Source: Parasitella parasitica (lineage: Eukaryota; Mucoromycota; Mucoromycetes; Mucorales; Mucoraceae). Taken from it: a stretch of 38,056 nt of DNA. Positions 22,808-35,783 of the stretch are shown here, one piece after another (the first letter of the stretch is position 1; the number at the start of each line of letters is the position of its first letter). The stretch is taken from contig MU619293.1 of NCBI GenBank assembly GCA_025201805.1, forward strand, positions 70,923 to 108,978, read 5' to 3'. The position numbers and the translations under genes were made by a program. The notes beneath the pieces are model-generated. The model saw only the letters and a program-made list of their open reading frames with translations. It was not told where the DNA came from and did not search any database.

Positions 22808-24141
22808 TCAACGGAAACTGCCATTGTATCTTCTTGGAATAGGAGGCGCCAATGGGACATTATCAGCTCGGTAATAGGGCTGGTCCTGGTATTGCTGAGG
22901 AGGAGGAGGAGGGCTTGTTTTTGTGATCAAAGGTCGATTATGGTAAAGAAACGCAGTTAATGGCTGATCTACAATTACTTTACTTGCAGTTGGAGAGGGC
23001 ATGCGATCCTCCAGGGGGGAAGAGGAAGAGGAAGAGGGAGGAGGAGGCTTTGCTTGTCCCGAGATTATCTGCGTCGGTGAGGGAGGTGGTGGAGATAATA
23101 GCTGCTGCAAATGGCGAGTGGCACGATATGGCTGTTGCTGTTGGTTATGTTGTCGTTGCTGGGGGAGAGATCGATAGTTGTAGTGTTGATGGTGATAGGG
23201 CGGAGACGCAAGCTGGTACTGCTTGTAATGAGAAGCATATGGATCTGGCTTTATCAATGCATTGTTATTGTATGGCGATGATGCAGGAGGTGCTATGTTG
23301 TGTTTATGCATAGCTGTTCCCTTTTTCAGGCGGATGGCATTAAAGATAAATCAAGTAGATCTCATTTCATTGTGCTTACCATTCGTCGGCGTTTGATGTC
23401 GGTAAAAGTCTTGTAACAAATATAGGCTTGTAGAGCATTGCGTCGGATTTTAGGGCTGCATTTCTACATTGATTTGCTTCAGTAAAATGCTGCTTGCAAC
23501 ACTTGATGATGATATCGCTGTTCTTACCACTCTTGTGTACTGTTTTGAGTAATCGTTACTTGCGTTGAATTGCGAATGGTAATAATTGAGTTGGCTTGTC
23601 TGTAGACGATGAGCTGTGTGTACACTGTTTGGCATGGGTCTCCTTCTACTTACGGTTCGACCGTGCTGGCCTGGCGGATGGGCTTGATTGTGCTGAATCG
23701 TCATTTGAGCTTTTGGCAGCATGGTATGCCCAATGTAGTTTTCAGGTGACATTTGCATGCGTTCTGTTTATGCAAAGGTATGTAATTTATCAGCGTCATG
23801 TAAGGAATCATAAATATACATCTTAATACCATTCAAGAGCTTGGGCGGACTAGCTGGATGGCTTGATTCGCGTGAAGCATCTCGGCAGTCAGACTCTACA
23901 GAATATGGCCGATAATATAAATTTTAGTCTTTTAGAGATAATAAAAGTCTTACCCAGCAGATTGTGAATAGACATTAATTTAGTGTTGGTCTTTTCCTTG
24001 GCACTATTGCTGGAATATTGATGATTCGCCAGGGAAACTAAAATTGAGCTTGCTTCGGCTTCCTCTTGCTGTAGCTCTGTTCTCTGCGGAGATGCTGAAT
24101 GATGAGTTGAATACAACATGGAATAGCTTGGAAAGAGAAAC
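22808..24141 (-). CDS. Q/P-rich putative regulatory protein, 5' end lost in gap
   Basis: Exons, reading leftward from the gap: 23954-24141 (partial), 23830-23895, 23528-23763, 23380-23463 and 22808-23320 (introns 58, 66, 64, 59 bp), about 362 aa before the gap. The visible N-terminal part reads EAEASSILVSLANHQYS and LMSIHNLLE|SDCRD, a layout common in fungal transcription regulators. The centre has KIRRNALQAYICYKTFTDIK, a compact basic segment that looks conserved and helical. The C-terminal third is low-complexity, rich in Gln, Pro, Tyr and Ser (LSPPPPSPTQI, PPPPPQQYQDQPYY). The last acceptor is placed at AAAAAG|GGA (23321/23320) because the stronger-looking CAG 6 bp further shifts the frame. 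No DNA-binding domain is visible; it may lie in the 490-bp gap. A regulatory role is inferred only. Confidence 0.62.
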
Positions 24142-24631
24142 NNNNNNNNNNNNNNNNNNNNNNNNNNNNNNNNNNNNNNNNNNNNNNNNNNNNNNNNNNN
24201 NNNNNNNNNNNNNNNNNNNNNNNNNNNNNNNNNNNNNNNNNNNNNNNNNNNNNNNNNNNNNNNNNNNNNNNNNNNNNNNNNNNNNNNNNNNNNNNNNNNN
24301 NNNNNNNNNNNNNNNNNNNNNNNNNNNNNNNNNNNNNNNNNNNNNNNNNNNNNNNNNNNNNNNNNNNNNNNNNNNNNNNNNNNNNNNNNNNNNNNNNNNN
24401 NNNNNNNNNNNNNNNNNNNNNNNNNNNNNNNNNNNNNNNNNNNNNNNNNNNNNNNNNNNNNNNNNNNNNNNNNNNNNNNNNNNNNNNNNNNNNNNNNNNN
24501 NNNNNNNNNNNNNNNNNNNNNNNNNNNNNNNNNNNNNNNNNNNNNNNNNNNNNNNNNNNNNNNNNNNNNNNNNNNNNNNNNNNNNNNNNNNNNNNNNNNN
24601 NNNNNNNNNNNNNNNNNNNNNNNNNNNNNNN
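24142..24631. other. Assembly gap (490 N)
   Basis: Run of N. Its right edge is a 19-A homopolymer, and it removes the 5' end of the minus-strand Q/P-rich gene. Confidence 0.99.
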
Positions 24632-24944
24632 AAAAAAAAAAAAAAAAAAATCCCAGAGGGTGGTAGTGTTAAGCAATTCTTTTATTTGGCATTATTACAA
24701 AAGTTTGTTCAGAGGTACACTATCATAAACAATAGCAATAGCATCTCATATAGAATATATATATATTATATATATTTATATGTATGCGTGCCCTATCTCT
24801 ACCTAAAGACTCTTGCGAGATCAAAAACTGGCTTTTGTGTTTATCCGGATATGAAAACACTGTCCCAAGAGGAGTAACAAGCATATAAAACGCTTTCAAC
24901 TGATTACGGTCGGGCGCGGCCAGCATATTTTATCTTGGGTCAAT
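24632..24944. other. Spacer upstream of ArgRS, with A19 and TA-rich tract
   Basis: A19 at 24632-24650 adjoins the gap. A TA-rich stretch lies at about 24751-24780. This should hold the ArgRS promoter and perhaps part of the divergent gene's 5' flank. No gene was seen. Confidence 0.5.
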
Positions 24945-26789
24945 ATGACGACGCAACTGTTCAAGAGCGCAATAGCCAAGCCCTTGTCTAAATTGATGCC
25001 GCTTAGTCAAAGTCATATCATAAGAGCACTGCAAGCACCAAAGGCACAGCTGCAACATCAAATTTGCTTGCCTGTGCCCAAAGTATTACCGCAAGGACAA
25101 ACAAACGCAGCTGCTTTCAGTCAAGAGCTGGCAGGCAAGGTAAGGTTGATTGATTCAAGCAAGCAGCCAATTGCATACTCATGTTTATGATAGTTTGAAC
25201 CGAATGCGTATATTGAAAAAGCAACAGCAGTGGGGTCGCTTTTACAGTTTGACGTGCGACCTGCCGAATACATACGATCGACGCTCACTCAGGTATTCAA
25301 AGAAAAAGATAGATATGGACATCATACACGGCCGGAAAAGCAGAGTGTCATAATAGATTTCAGCTCGCCCAATATCGCAAAGCCCTTTCATGCCGGACAC
25401 CTTCGAAGCACAATTCTCGGCAATTTTATTAAACGCATACATGATGCTAATGGATATCACACAATTGGCATCAACTATCTGGGCGATTGGGGTAAGCAGT
25501 ATGGGCTGTTGGCTGTTGGATTCGACATGTTTGGCAATGAAGAGGAGCTGAGAAATGACCCTATCCATCATTTATACCAAGTTTACGTTAAAATCAATGC
25601 AATGGCAAAGAAGGTTCCTGAAATAGACAAACGCGCAAACGACTATTTCAAAAATATGGAGCAGGGCGATGAGAGAGCGCTCTTGCAGTGGCGACAATTC
25701 CGTCAGCTGAGCATAGATTCATACAAGCATATCTACAAACGACTCAATATAAATTTCGATTATTTCTCGGGAGAATCAGAAACCGAACGTTATATCCCAA
25801 AAGTATACGAGATGCTGAATAGTTATGGCTTGATAGAAACAACTGACGATGGCGCATCGGTTGTGAATTTAGACGAATACGCTCTTGGAAAACCAATTAT
25901 CCAGCGTGCTGATGGCACAAGCCTATACATGACTAGAGATATTGCCAGCATTCTTTTGCGTCGTCAACTGTTTGGTGATTTCGATAAAGCCGTATATGTT
26001 GTTGGGACTGAGCAGGAGTTGTATTTAAAGCAGCTATTCAAGATTAGCGAACTGATAAATCGGCATGATCCCAGCTGGCCGACTGACCTGTACCATGCAA
26101 ATTTTGGTAGGGTTTTGGGCATGTCGACAAGAAAGGGCACAGTGGTATTTTTGCAAGAGATACTGGATGCAGCACAGGAACGCATGCTGCAGAATATCAA
26201 GGACGGCAATCAGTATAAAATGAATGATTTGGATGATTTGCATAACGTAGCCGATAAACTGGGCGCTTCTGCGGTCCTTGTGCAGGATATGGTTGCCAAA
26301 CGAGTTAAAAACTACCAATTTTCTTGGGAGAGAATGACATCTGCGAAAGGCAACACTGGCGTTTTTTTACAGTACACTCATGCTCGTTTATGCAGGTATG
26401 TCGCTTGGGGTTTTTTTTTTTTTTTTTTTTTTTTTGTGTGCAGGGAACGGTTTCTAACTCTTGGTAGCATTGAGAGAAATTCAGACGTCTCATTTGACTT
26501 GCAGACAGACGTCTCTTTATTAAAGGAAAAAGAAGCATTTGAGCTGGTATTGACTATTTCTCAGCTGCCAGATGTCACCGAAAGCGCCTGTCGTACAATG
26601 GACCCGTGCATACTCGTCCAATATTTGTTCAAGTTGGCTCATGCCGCTAGCCAAGCTAATAATATTCTCAGGGTCAAAGGAGCCGACACGGCGACAGCTG
26701 AAGCCAGGTTACTGCTGTTTTGGGCCGCAAAAACCACACTTGCTAACGGCCTGGAATTGCTGGGGATCGACCCTTTGAGCCGCATGTAA
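24945..26789 (+). CDS. Arginyl-tRNA synthetase (class I)
   Basis: Charges tRNA-Arg with arginine. Exons 24945-25139, 25194-26395 and 26444-26789 (introns 54 and 48 bp) give 580 aa. An N-terminal Add1-like region (HQICLPVPKVLPQ, then FEPNAYIEKATAVGSLLQF) precedes the catalytic fold. The HIGH-type motif is HAGH in PFHAGHLRSTILG (about 131-134). GINYLGDWGKQYGLL is a strong ArgRS signature. The second signature appears as GMSTRKG (about 374-380), the fungal/eukaryotic form of KMSKS. The anticodon-binding helical domain follows, ending in the family-typical C-terminal Met (DPLSRM). Intron 2 contains T25 (26411-26435). Fungi may have cytosolic and mitochondrial enzymes from one or two genes. The N-terminus MTTQLFKSAIAKPLSKL could serve as a presequence, so compartment is left open. 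Confidence 0.95.
26411..26435. repeat. T25 homopolymer in ArgRS intron 2
   Basis: Uninterrupted T run; it forms the polypyrimidine tract before the CAG acceptor at 26441-26443. Confidence 0.95.
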
Positions 26790-26813
26790 AACGAGCAAAC
26801 AAGGTCACAGTTA

Positions 26814-26819
26814 AATAAA
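26814..26819 (+). terminator. Probable polyadenylation signal of ArgRS
   Basis: AATAAA 25 bp after the ArgRS stop and only about 80 bp before the next start codon on the same strand, so transcription units are tightly packed. Confidence 0.45.
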
Positions 26820-26899
26820 ACCCACTGTTAGCAAGTCGCCATCGTTGCTTCAAGCTTTCCATAACATATAAAAAAAAAAGAAAAAGAAATTCATCTAAA

Positions 26900-29644
<2,745 letters not shown>

Positions 29645-29881
29645 TAATGATAATATTAATAATAATAATAATAAAAAGCGTGCTTTTGCATTGAATTCTA
29701 ATCTGCCGTGCAACTACTATGCAAAACAGACTTTGCTGTTGTGAAAGTTTTATCACTTAAAAGCTTAAATTTGCTTATTTAGCCTTTGTTTTCTCTTTTC
29801 TTTACTTTTCTTCTGGGCTTTATCTATAAACAAAAAGTCAGAATTCCACCATCCAACATGCGCACCGCTTAATTGTAATAA

Positions 29882-30758
29882 TTAACCTTTAGGCTTGATG
29901 GTGATGATGGGAGTTGCAATCACAGTTTGGCTGTAGGCTATTTGATCAGCTGAAGTATCAATTACTCTGTCCATCCAACGGTCAAATATCTTTGGGTATT
30001 GTTGAGTTGCTTTCATAAAATGCCCATCATCATTGCTAGGGCTTGAAGCGATTGGCAGGTTCCAATTATGATCGTTTGAAAGACTACGACTCGCTGCATC
30101 TCCAATTTCCGTAAAAGCATCATTGATATGATGTAAACTTGTCAACTACGTAGTGTTAGCCATTGGGTTTTAAAAATAGAGCGTTTAAATTTCTCGTTTA
30201 TGTATGCTGTGCAATGTATTATGAACGTACCAGTCGGTTTGCTAGTACAGAATAAATGGTTGGTGCCTGGTACACGTTCGCTCCCAGAATGTAGTATACA
30301 GCTGTCAGGTTTGCTTGATCCAGCCCAGGTCCTGTTCTGAATCGTTTTTGAATAATCCACAGTGGAGGTTGTTCATGTTCGACTGAGAATTCGACTCCAA
30401 TCATGTTGCTAAAAAAAAAAACGATTGATTGCTCGAAACGTATCAATTGACCCTACACCTTACCGAAGAGCTTTATCTGCTCTCTCAAACGGCTGTCTTA
30501 ATCCTCGGTACACTGTTTGCATGTGAATGATTTCATTATTGCAGTGTCTATCCCAGAAAGGAGACATGGAAAAGTAGTCGAGTGCAATTTGTCTGTCTTG
30601 TATACCTCCCACTCTCTGTGGGTATTAAAGACGGCACGATTACGAGAATCATTGTCAGTCCTTGCTGTTGGGGCAAATACGCTATCCTTTGGTACCTCTA
30701 TCCATTCTGTATCCCTCCATTCAATGCTAGTAGATTCTATGTCTTTAGATTGCTGCAT
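29882..30758 (-). CDS. MED6: Mediator complex subunit 6 (head module)
   Basis: RNA polymerase II coactivator subunit. Exons 30696-30758, 30464-30615, 30231-30408 and 29882-30145 (introns 80, 55, 85 bp) give 218 aa. The MED6 signature is rebuilt by splicing: IEWRDTEWIE|RVGGIQDRQIALDYF, then SMSPFWDRHCNNE, MQTVYRGLRQP, GVEFSVEHEQPPLWIIQK and AVYYILGANVYQAPTIYSVL. SSLHH-type helices follow, with a Tyr/Asp-rich tail ending in TPIITIKPKG. Intron 1 uses a GTACCA donor and a CACAG acceptor, both fixed by frame. Length fits the fungal MED6 core. The gene is divergent from ASNSD1, with 540 bp between the start codons, and tail-to-tail with U2SURP (237 bp between stops). Confidence 0.93.
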
Positions 30759-31298
30759 TGCTATTATTGCTTAAATCAAAGAAAAGAGTCCCTTTATCAT
30801 GCGGAAGCAGGCAAGTGACCAGCAAATTGGTTCCTCCTCGACATTGGCATTGAATGCATATATTATGTAACTTTTTTTTTCAAGTAGATGGCACAGATCT
30901 ATGTATCAATACTCGTACAAACAGAAAAGAAAGTGGAAAATTTCGCAGGTGCTATTCTGGTACACGGCCAAGTTTGTATTATTGATTAAAGGAAGCTTGT
31001 TGATTCGTTACCCAGTTGGCAAAAACCAACTCGAATATATATTGTATCTTGGTAATAAATCAGATTGCAGATTTCGATGCCAAAAGAATTAGCCTGAACC
31101 AACGGATGTTTAGTTTTGCACCTCGCCTGTTATAAATAAAAATTGGACATTTAGAATGGCATCGATATACTCCAATGTCAACAATTGCTCAAAACTGAGT
31201 TCCAACAGGAATTAGAAGCACCTGAAAAAAAATTTGTCGTAAAAAAAAGCACATAAAAGATTGCTTTTTGACACATTAGTTCTGCAGCAACCATACCA
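30759..31298. other. Shared promoter region of MED6 and ASNSD1
   Basis: Short ORFs here (for example 30901-31092) have no recognisable content. A TATAAATAAA-like element lies near 31131. Mammalian ASNSD1 mRNA carries an upstream ORF for a prefoldin-like protein. I looked for a similar ORF here and found none. Confidence 0.45.
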
Positions 31299-33353
31299 AT
31301 GTGCGGTATTCTGTTTGCATTGGCAACTCATGAGCGGCCTATTCAGCAGACCGAATGGGACATATTAAAAAAAAAAAAAAAAAAAAGAGGTAAAAAAAGA
31401 ATAGATGAAAAAAAAAAAAAAAAAAAAAAAAACGCATTTTGGTTACATGCTCATACTTGAATAACAAGGACCTGATTCACAACACCTCCAGCAAGCACAC
31501 ATGTGGAACTGCAAGAAGCAAGAATTTGACCTTCGCTTCTTTTCTACCGTACTTCACCTCAGAGGCACAGATGTGGTACCGCAGCCCCGCTGTGATCGCA
31601 ATACAAAGAATACGCTCTGCTGGAACGGCGAAATATTCGGCGGCATCGACGCACGTATTTCAGTAAAGCCTCGTTGGTGGCAAGTTTATTAACCCATTTT
31701 ATGACAGGTAGCGTTTAGTGAAAACGACACGCAGGTTTTGATGGATACATTGGAAAACGCATCTACTGAAATCGAGATACTTTCAGCGTTGCAATCGATC
31801 GAAGGGCCGTTTGCATTCGTATACTACAGAGTCTCTGCCAGGAAAATCTACTTTGGCCGTGATTGTCTTGGCCGCAGATCTCTGTTATGGCTGCGATCGG
31901 ATAATGGCGCTTTCATGCTGAGCTCGGTTGGACAGCAAAAGACAGATAAAGACAATGCAGATGTCTGGGAGGAAGTGCCTGCTAATGGTATCTACAGCAT
32001 TGATCTTGACGCGGGTATTCTAGATGAGCATGATCAGAGCGCAAGCCTGCCTATTGCATGTGGGATCGCATTACATCTATTCCCTTGGACCTATGTAGAG
32101 AAACATGACAAGCTAGACATGTTGAAGCAAGGAAAACTAGTAATGTTGCAAATCCGGCAGAAAGCGTATAGACTGACAACAATGAATCTGTAGAGCTTTC
32201 CTTTTCCCAGACTCAATGCCGTTCTACCCAACCTCAAAGTCATCACAGAAGCAGAGAAAGACACGGAGCCTGCTATAGATGATCACGTGCAGAAAGCGAT
32301 CGGAGACTTTAAGGCTGTGCTGGGCGAATCAGTCAAAAGAAGAGTGGCGGATATACCCTATTTAGAGTAAGATGGCTATATGTTTTCACCAGACTCAGCA
32401 GTGTTTATTGAACCATCTCATCCAGTACAAAGGGGCAGGCTCGGATAGCGATTCTGTTCTCTGGAGGCTTGGATTGTATTTGTCTGGCTGCACTAGCAAA
32501 CCAGTACTTGCCCATGACCGAACCTATTGATCTGTTAAATGTTGCCTTTGAGAATCCGCGTGCAGAAAAGGCTAAATCACAGAATCTCAAAGCCAATAAG
32601 CCCAATAAGCCCAAGAAGCCCAAGAAGAAGCAATGCCAGGAGGAGCAAGTCAACCAAGCAGAGCAATCCACTTACAACACGCCTGACCGTCTCACAGGGA
32701 GAGCTGGGGCGCAAGAGCTGAGACACATAGCGCCTGCTCGTACGTGGAATTTTGTAGAAATTAATGTGCCTTATTCAGAGGCAATGGAATATCGAGAGAG
32801 GATCATCGATAGAATGTTCCCCTTGGATACTGTTATGGATTTGAGTATTGCCATGGCATTTTGGTTTGCATCTCGAGGTAAAGGAGTTGTTTGTACGGCT
32901 GATCGCGACGTGGACTACGAAAGCCACGCCCGTGTCCTCATATCTGGGCTGGGTGCTGATGAACAGCTGGGTGGCTATTCGAGACACCGCGAGGCCTATC
33001 GCCATGGCAGTTGGGAGAGGTTGATACAGGAAACACAGCTGGATATCGATAGAATATCGACCCGTAATCTGGGCCGTGATGATCGAATCATGTCAGACCA
33101 TGGAAAGGAAGTTCGATTCCCCTTTTTGAGCACAAACGTTGTTGATTGGCTCTGTAAACAGCCTATTCAATTAAAGATGGATTTGAGATACAATCGAGGC
33201 ATTGGAGAAAAGATTTTATTAAGACATTTGGCTCGCGAGCTGGGGTTAGTCCATGCAAGTCGGAATTGGAAGAGAGCAATACAGTTTGGTGCAAAAACAG
33301 CCAAAATGACAGGCGAATCAAGGTCTGAAAAGGGGCAGCACAAGCTAATGTAA
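31299..33353 (+). CDS. ASNSD1: Asparagine synthetase domain-containing protein 1 (ASNSD1-like)
   Basis: Exons 31299-31389, 31469-31662, 31708-32139, 32194-32366 and 32426-33353 (introns 79, 45, 54, 59 bp) give 605 aa. The N-terminus is a class II glutamine amidotransferase: MCGILFA (nucleophile Cys2), RGPDS at 30-34 rebuilt across intron 1, VLHLRG, WNGEIFGGI, then ENDTQ. The C-terminal half is the ATP-pyrophosphatase-like domain, with ILFSGGLDC (about 306-314), DRLTGRAGAQELRHIAP, WNFVEINVP, LISGLGADEQLGGYSRHR, RNLGRDDR, DHGKEVRFPF and RGIGEKILLR, the ordered ASNSD1 blocks. The PP-loop Ser is replaced (SGGLDC rather than SGGxDS). Codons 24-29 are six Lys encoded inside A20. A Lys/Pro/Asn-rich insert (NKPNKPKKPKKK) lies after the PP-loop. 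Biochemical activity of this family is not established. Confidence 0.93.
31367..31432. repeat. Two A homopolymers flanking ASNSD1 donor 1 (A20 coding, A25 intronic)
   Basis: A20 at 31367-31386 lies inside exon 1 and encodes six Lys. A25 at 31408-31432 lies in the intron that follows. Confidence 0.95.
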
Positions 33354-33925
33354 GAATGGATCAATGGCCCGCTTGTAATCTGGATGTATGTGCTCAACGA
33401 GCTCTTCTTTGGTGAGCCATGCAAAATCCACAATTTCTTTGCCGTCAGGCTGGCATTGACCATCGAGCCAATCTGCCCTAAAGAATGATACCTGCATGAT
33501 CGTATTCGATAATCAATAATAAACCCCTCTGCAAAGCAAATCCACGTTATTTATACGTATACCTTGGCGCCGACTGAATCATCCCATCGCTTGAAGTTGG
33601 GTGGAAATTTGTACTGATATGCGCCAATGGGCGACACATCGATGAGCTTTACTTTGAGGCTGGAGCCGCACTCTTCTCTCAACTCTCTAAGAGCAGTTTC
33701 GGACAAGGACTCGCCAGGATCCTGGCCGCCCTGAGGAAACTGATATGCATGACGCTTTCTAGGTTTCTTGACCAATAGGTACAGCGTCTCGGAGGATTTG
33801 CGGAAAACGTTCTTGACGTCGGATGTAGAAGGCCTAGCTTCGTTTAGTGGCAAACGTCTTAGCACAATGCTGGACACTGCACGATAGACTTCCCCCATTT
33901 GCAGAGTTGTTGGCCCTCTGCTCAT
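33345..33925 (-). CDS. Nudix-domain protein, mL46 (mitoribosomal)-like
   Basis: Exons 33563-33925 and 33345-33491 (71-bp intron) give 169 aa. A complete Nudix box is visible: GGQDPGESLSETALRELREECGS fits G-x5-E-x7-RE-U-x-EE-x-G-U with all acidic metal ligands (positions about 65-87). Around it, ETLYLLVKK, GAYQYKFPPNFKRWDDSVGAK|VSFFRADW and VDFAWLTKEELVEHIHPDYK resemble the Nudix-fold mitochondrial ribosomal protein L46/MRPL17 family. Those proteins are usually longer and often have a degenerate box. The short N-terminus and intact box also allow a free-standing Nudix hydrolase. No clear presequence. Its last nine bases overlap the end of ASNSD1 on the other strand. It is divergent from TRM44, with only 138 bp between start codons. 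Confidence 0.82.
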
Positions 33926-34063
33926 TTAGTAATGTAAAAAGAAGAGAGAAATCGCACTTTCAAACGTTGGAGATATGGATTGCCGGGTGTAGAGGTGGCT
34001 TATTGACGAGTAATACCACACAGTTACACTTTTCTGGCTTTCTTTTCTTTTGCAATTGTCGAC
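33926..34063. promoter_or_regulatory. Compact bidirectional promoter (Nudix gene / TRM44)
   Basis: The only DNA between two divergent start codons, 138 bp, so it must hold both 5' UTRs and both core promoters. It is pyrimidine-rich toward TRM44 (TTTCTTTTCTTTTGC). No clear TATA box. Confidence 0.55.
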
Positions 34064-35748
34064 ATGTCTAAAAGCCAAGTAAAAATCAGGAACGAATCTG
34101 AAGCAATAGATCCTCAGTCGTTATTTCAACAATTTGCGCCTAAAATTTACTTTGAAGCGCCAAAGATATCGTCTAAAAAAGACTGGCTCATCATGGCTGA
34201 CCAGGTGGTGCCAGTGACAAAAGAAGCTTTTTGGGGAACCATTGTACAGTAAAAATTAAGAATGCTTTTAAAAATAGCATTGAATGAGAGCTGCCATGTA
34301 TGTATAACAAATCTAAAATTAGAGACGCTGGACAATGGAACCACAGTTTGTCATCCCTCCTGTGGAAAGGGCAGAAATTATATCAAATGTTAACAGTGAG
34401 GACGGCAATCACAGCGGTTTATCTGATAAGCCCTTGGAAACAATCTTGCGAAAGCTTATCCCCAAGCGCAAATCAAAGGACGCTATATTGGTGGAAAAGA
34501 TTGAATATTTCGAAAACGGTAACTTTTTTGAGATTGATCCTCGTGTGCAGCTTTATATTTAACCATCATTGTCAAACTACACAGACAAGGAAGCTAGAGT
34601 CGTCTATGAGCCTTTGGATTCAAAATTACCATTTTATTATCCAAAAGTAGGAGTTGTTTGAGAATGTGTATAATCGCTAATAATGGTTTTCGACAGGTAA
34701 AAGCGTATAGTTTCGTATATGACTCAGGGACATTTGATGAGCAAGTCAATTATTATTTTGGCATAAAAAAAAAAAAAAAAATGAGAATTTAATTAGCCAT
34801 TTTACACATGTAGAAATGACAATGAGCAACAGGGGACGTTGAGGCTTGAAATCACACCATTGGACACACTCAACCCATCTGTAACAGACCCAAAAATGGT
34901 ACCAAGCTGTCAGTTGAGCAATAACAAACATTTTAAACTGACTTTTTGTTGATTAACTGCACCAGCAATACGCTTTAAAGACTCTTCTACACAAGCTGTT
35001 TAAATGGTGCGTTCAAAATAGATTGGGCTATACGAAAAAAGCCCATCATGACGTCCTGGTGCCAAAGGAAACGTACCAGCTAATGTATCAATATATGAAA
35101 GCTAAATACGGCCCTCAGCTAGTAACGTAAGTTTGATTTACGCTGCAACGCAATTAATTTACAATGTTTGATTAGCAACTGGACTGAGCAAACGGACCCC
35201 AAGAAGTTTGTGTATGAGGACATAGCCATTGCCAGCTATTTGCTGTGTATATGGAAGCACGAGGAAGAGAAAACCAAGAGGTATGCAGCGATATTGCGGA
35301 AACATGTCATCTCATGCGTTATTTAATAGAAAGCAGAATTTCATCGATTTGGGCTGCGGGAATGGCTTGCTGACCTTTTTGCTGTCTGGCGAGGGATACG
35401 AGGGTTATGGCATTGACATTGCAGATCGCAAAATCTGGCCAGCCCTAAGTGGGAAGAAAAAGGACATGTTACGAGGTAAGGAGAACATGATGCTGGTTGC
35501 ATTAATCAACTCAATTATGTCTACATGATTAGTGCAAGCGCTGTATCCGGCCAAAGCAATATATCCCAATACCGAATGGTTAATTGGGAACCATGCAGAC
35601 GAACTAGTACCATGGTAATACATATGCAGCATGTCTATCTATAATTCGAAAATGCTTATTTATTCATCTTACATGCAGGATCCCCATCATTGCAGCTAAA
35701 TCAGGAGCTAATTGCAAGTAAGGAGCTTATTCGTGTACTGAAGTATCG

Positions 35749-35783
<35 letters not shown>

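Noticed and set aside
22960-23313. Plus-strand ORF of 117 codons opposite the Q/P-rich gene
   Set aside because: It is the antisense shadow of the Pro/Ser/Gln-rich exon; the minus strand carries matching splice sites and a continuing frame.
30901-31092. Possible prefoldin-like upstream ORF (ASDURF) ahead of ASNSD1
   Set aside because: The translated short ORFs share no recognisable pattern with that protein, and the longest is separated from the ASNSD1 start by about 200 bp of stop-rich DNA.
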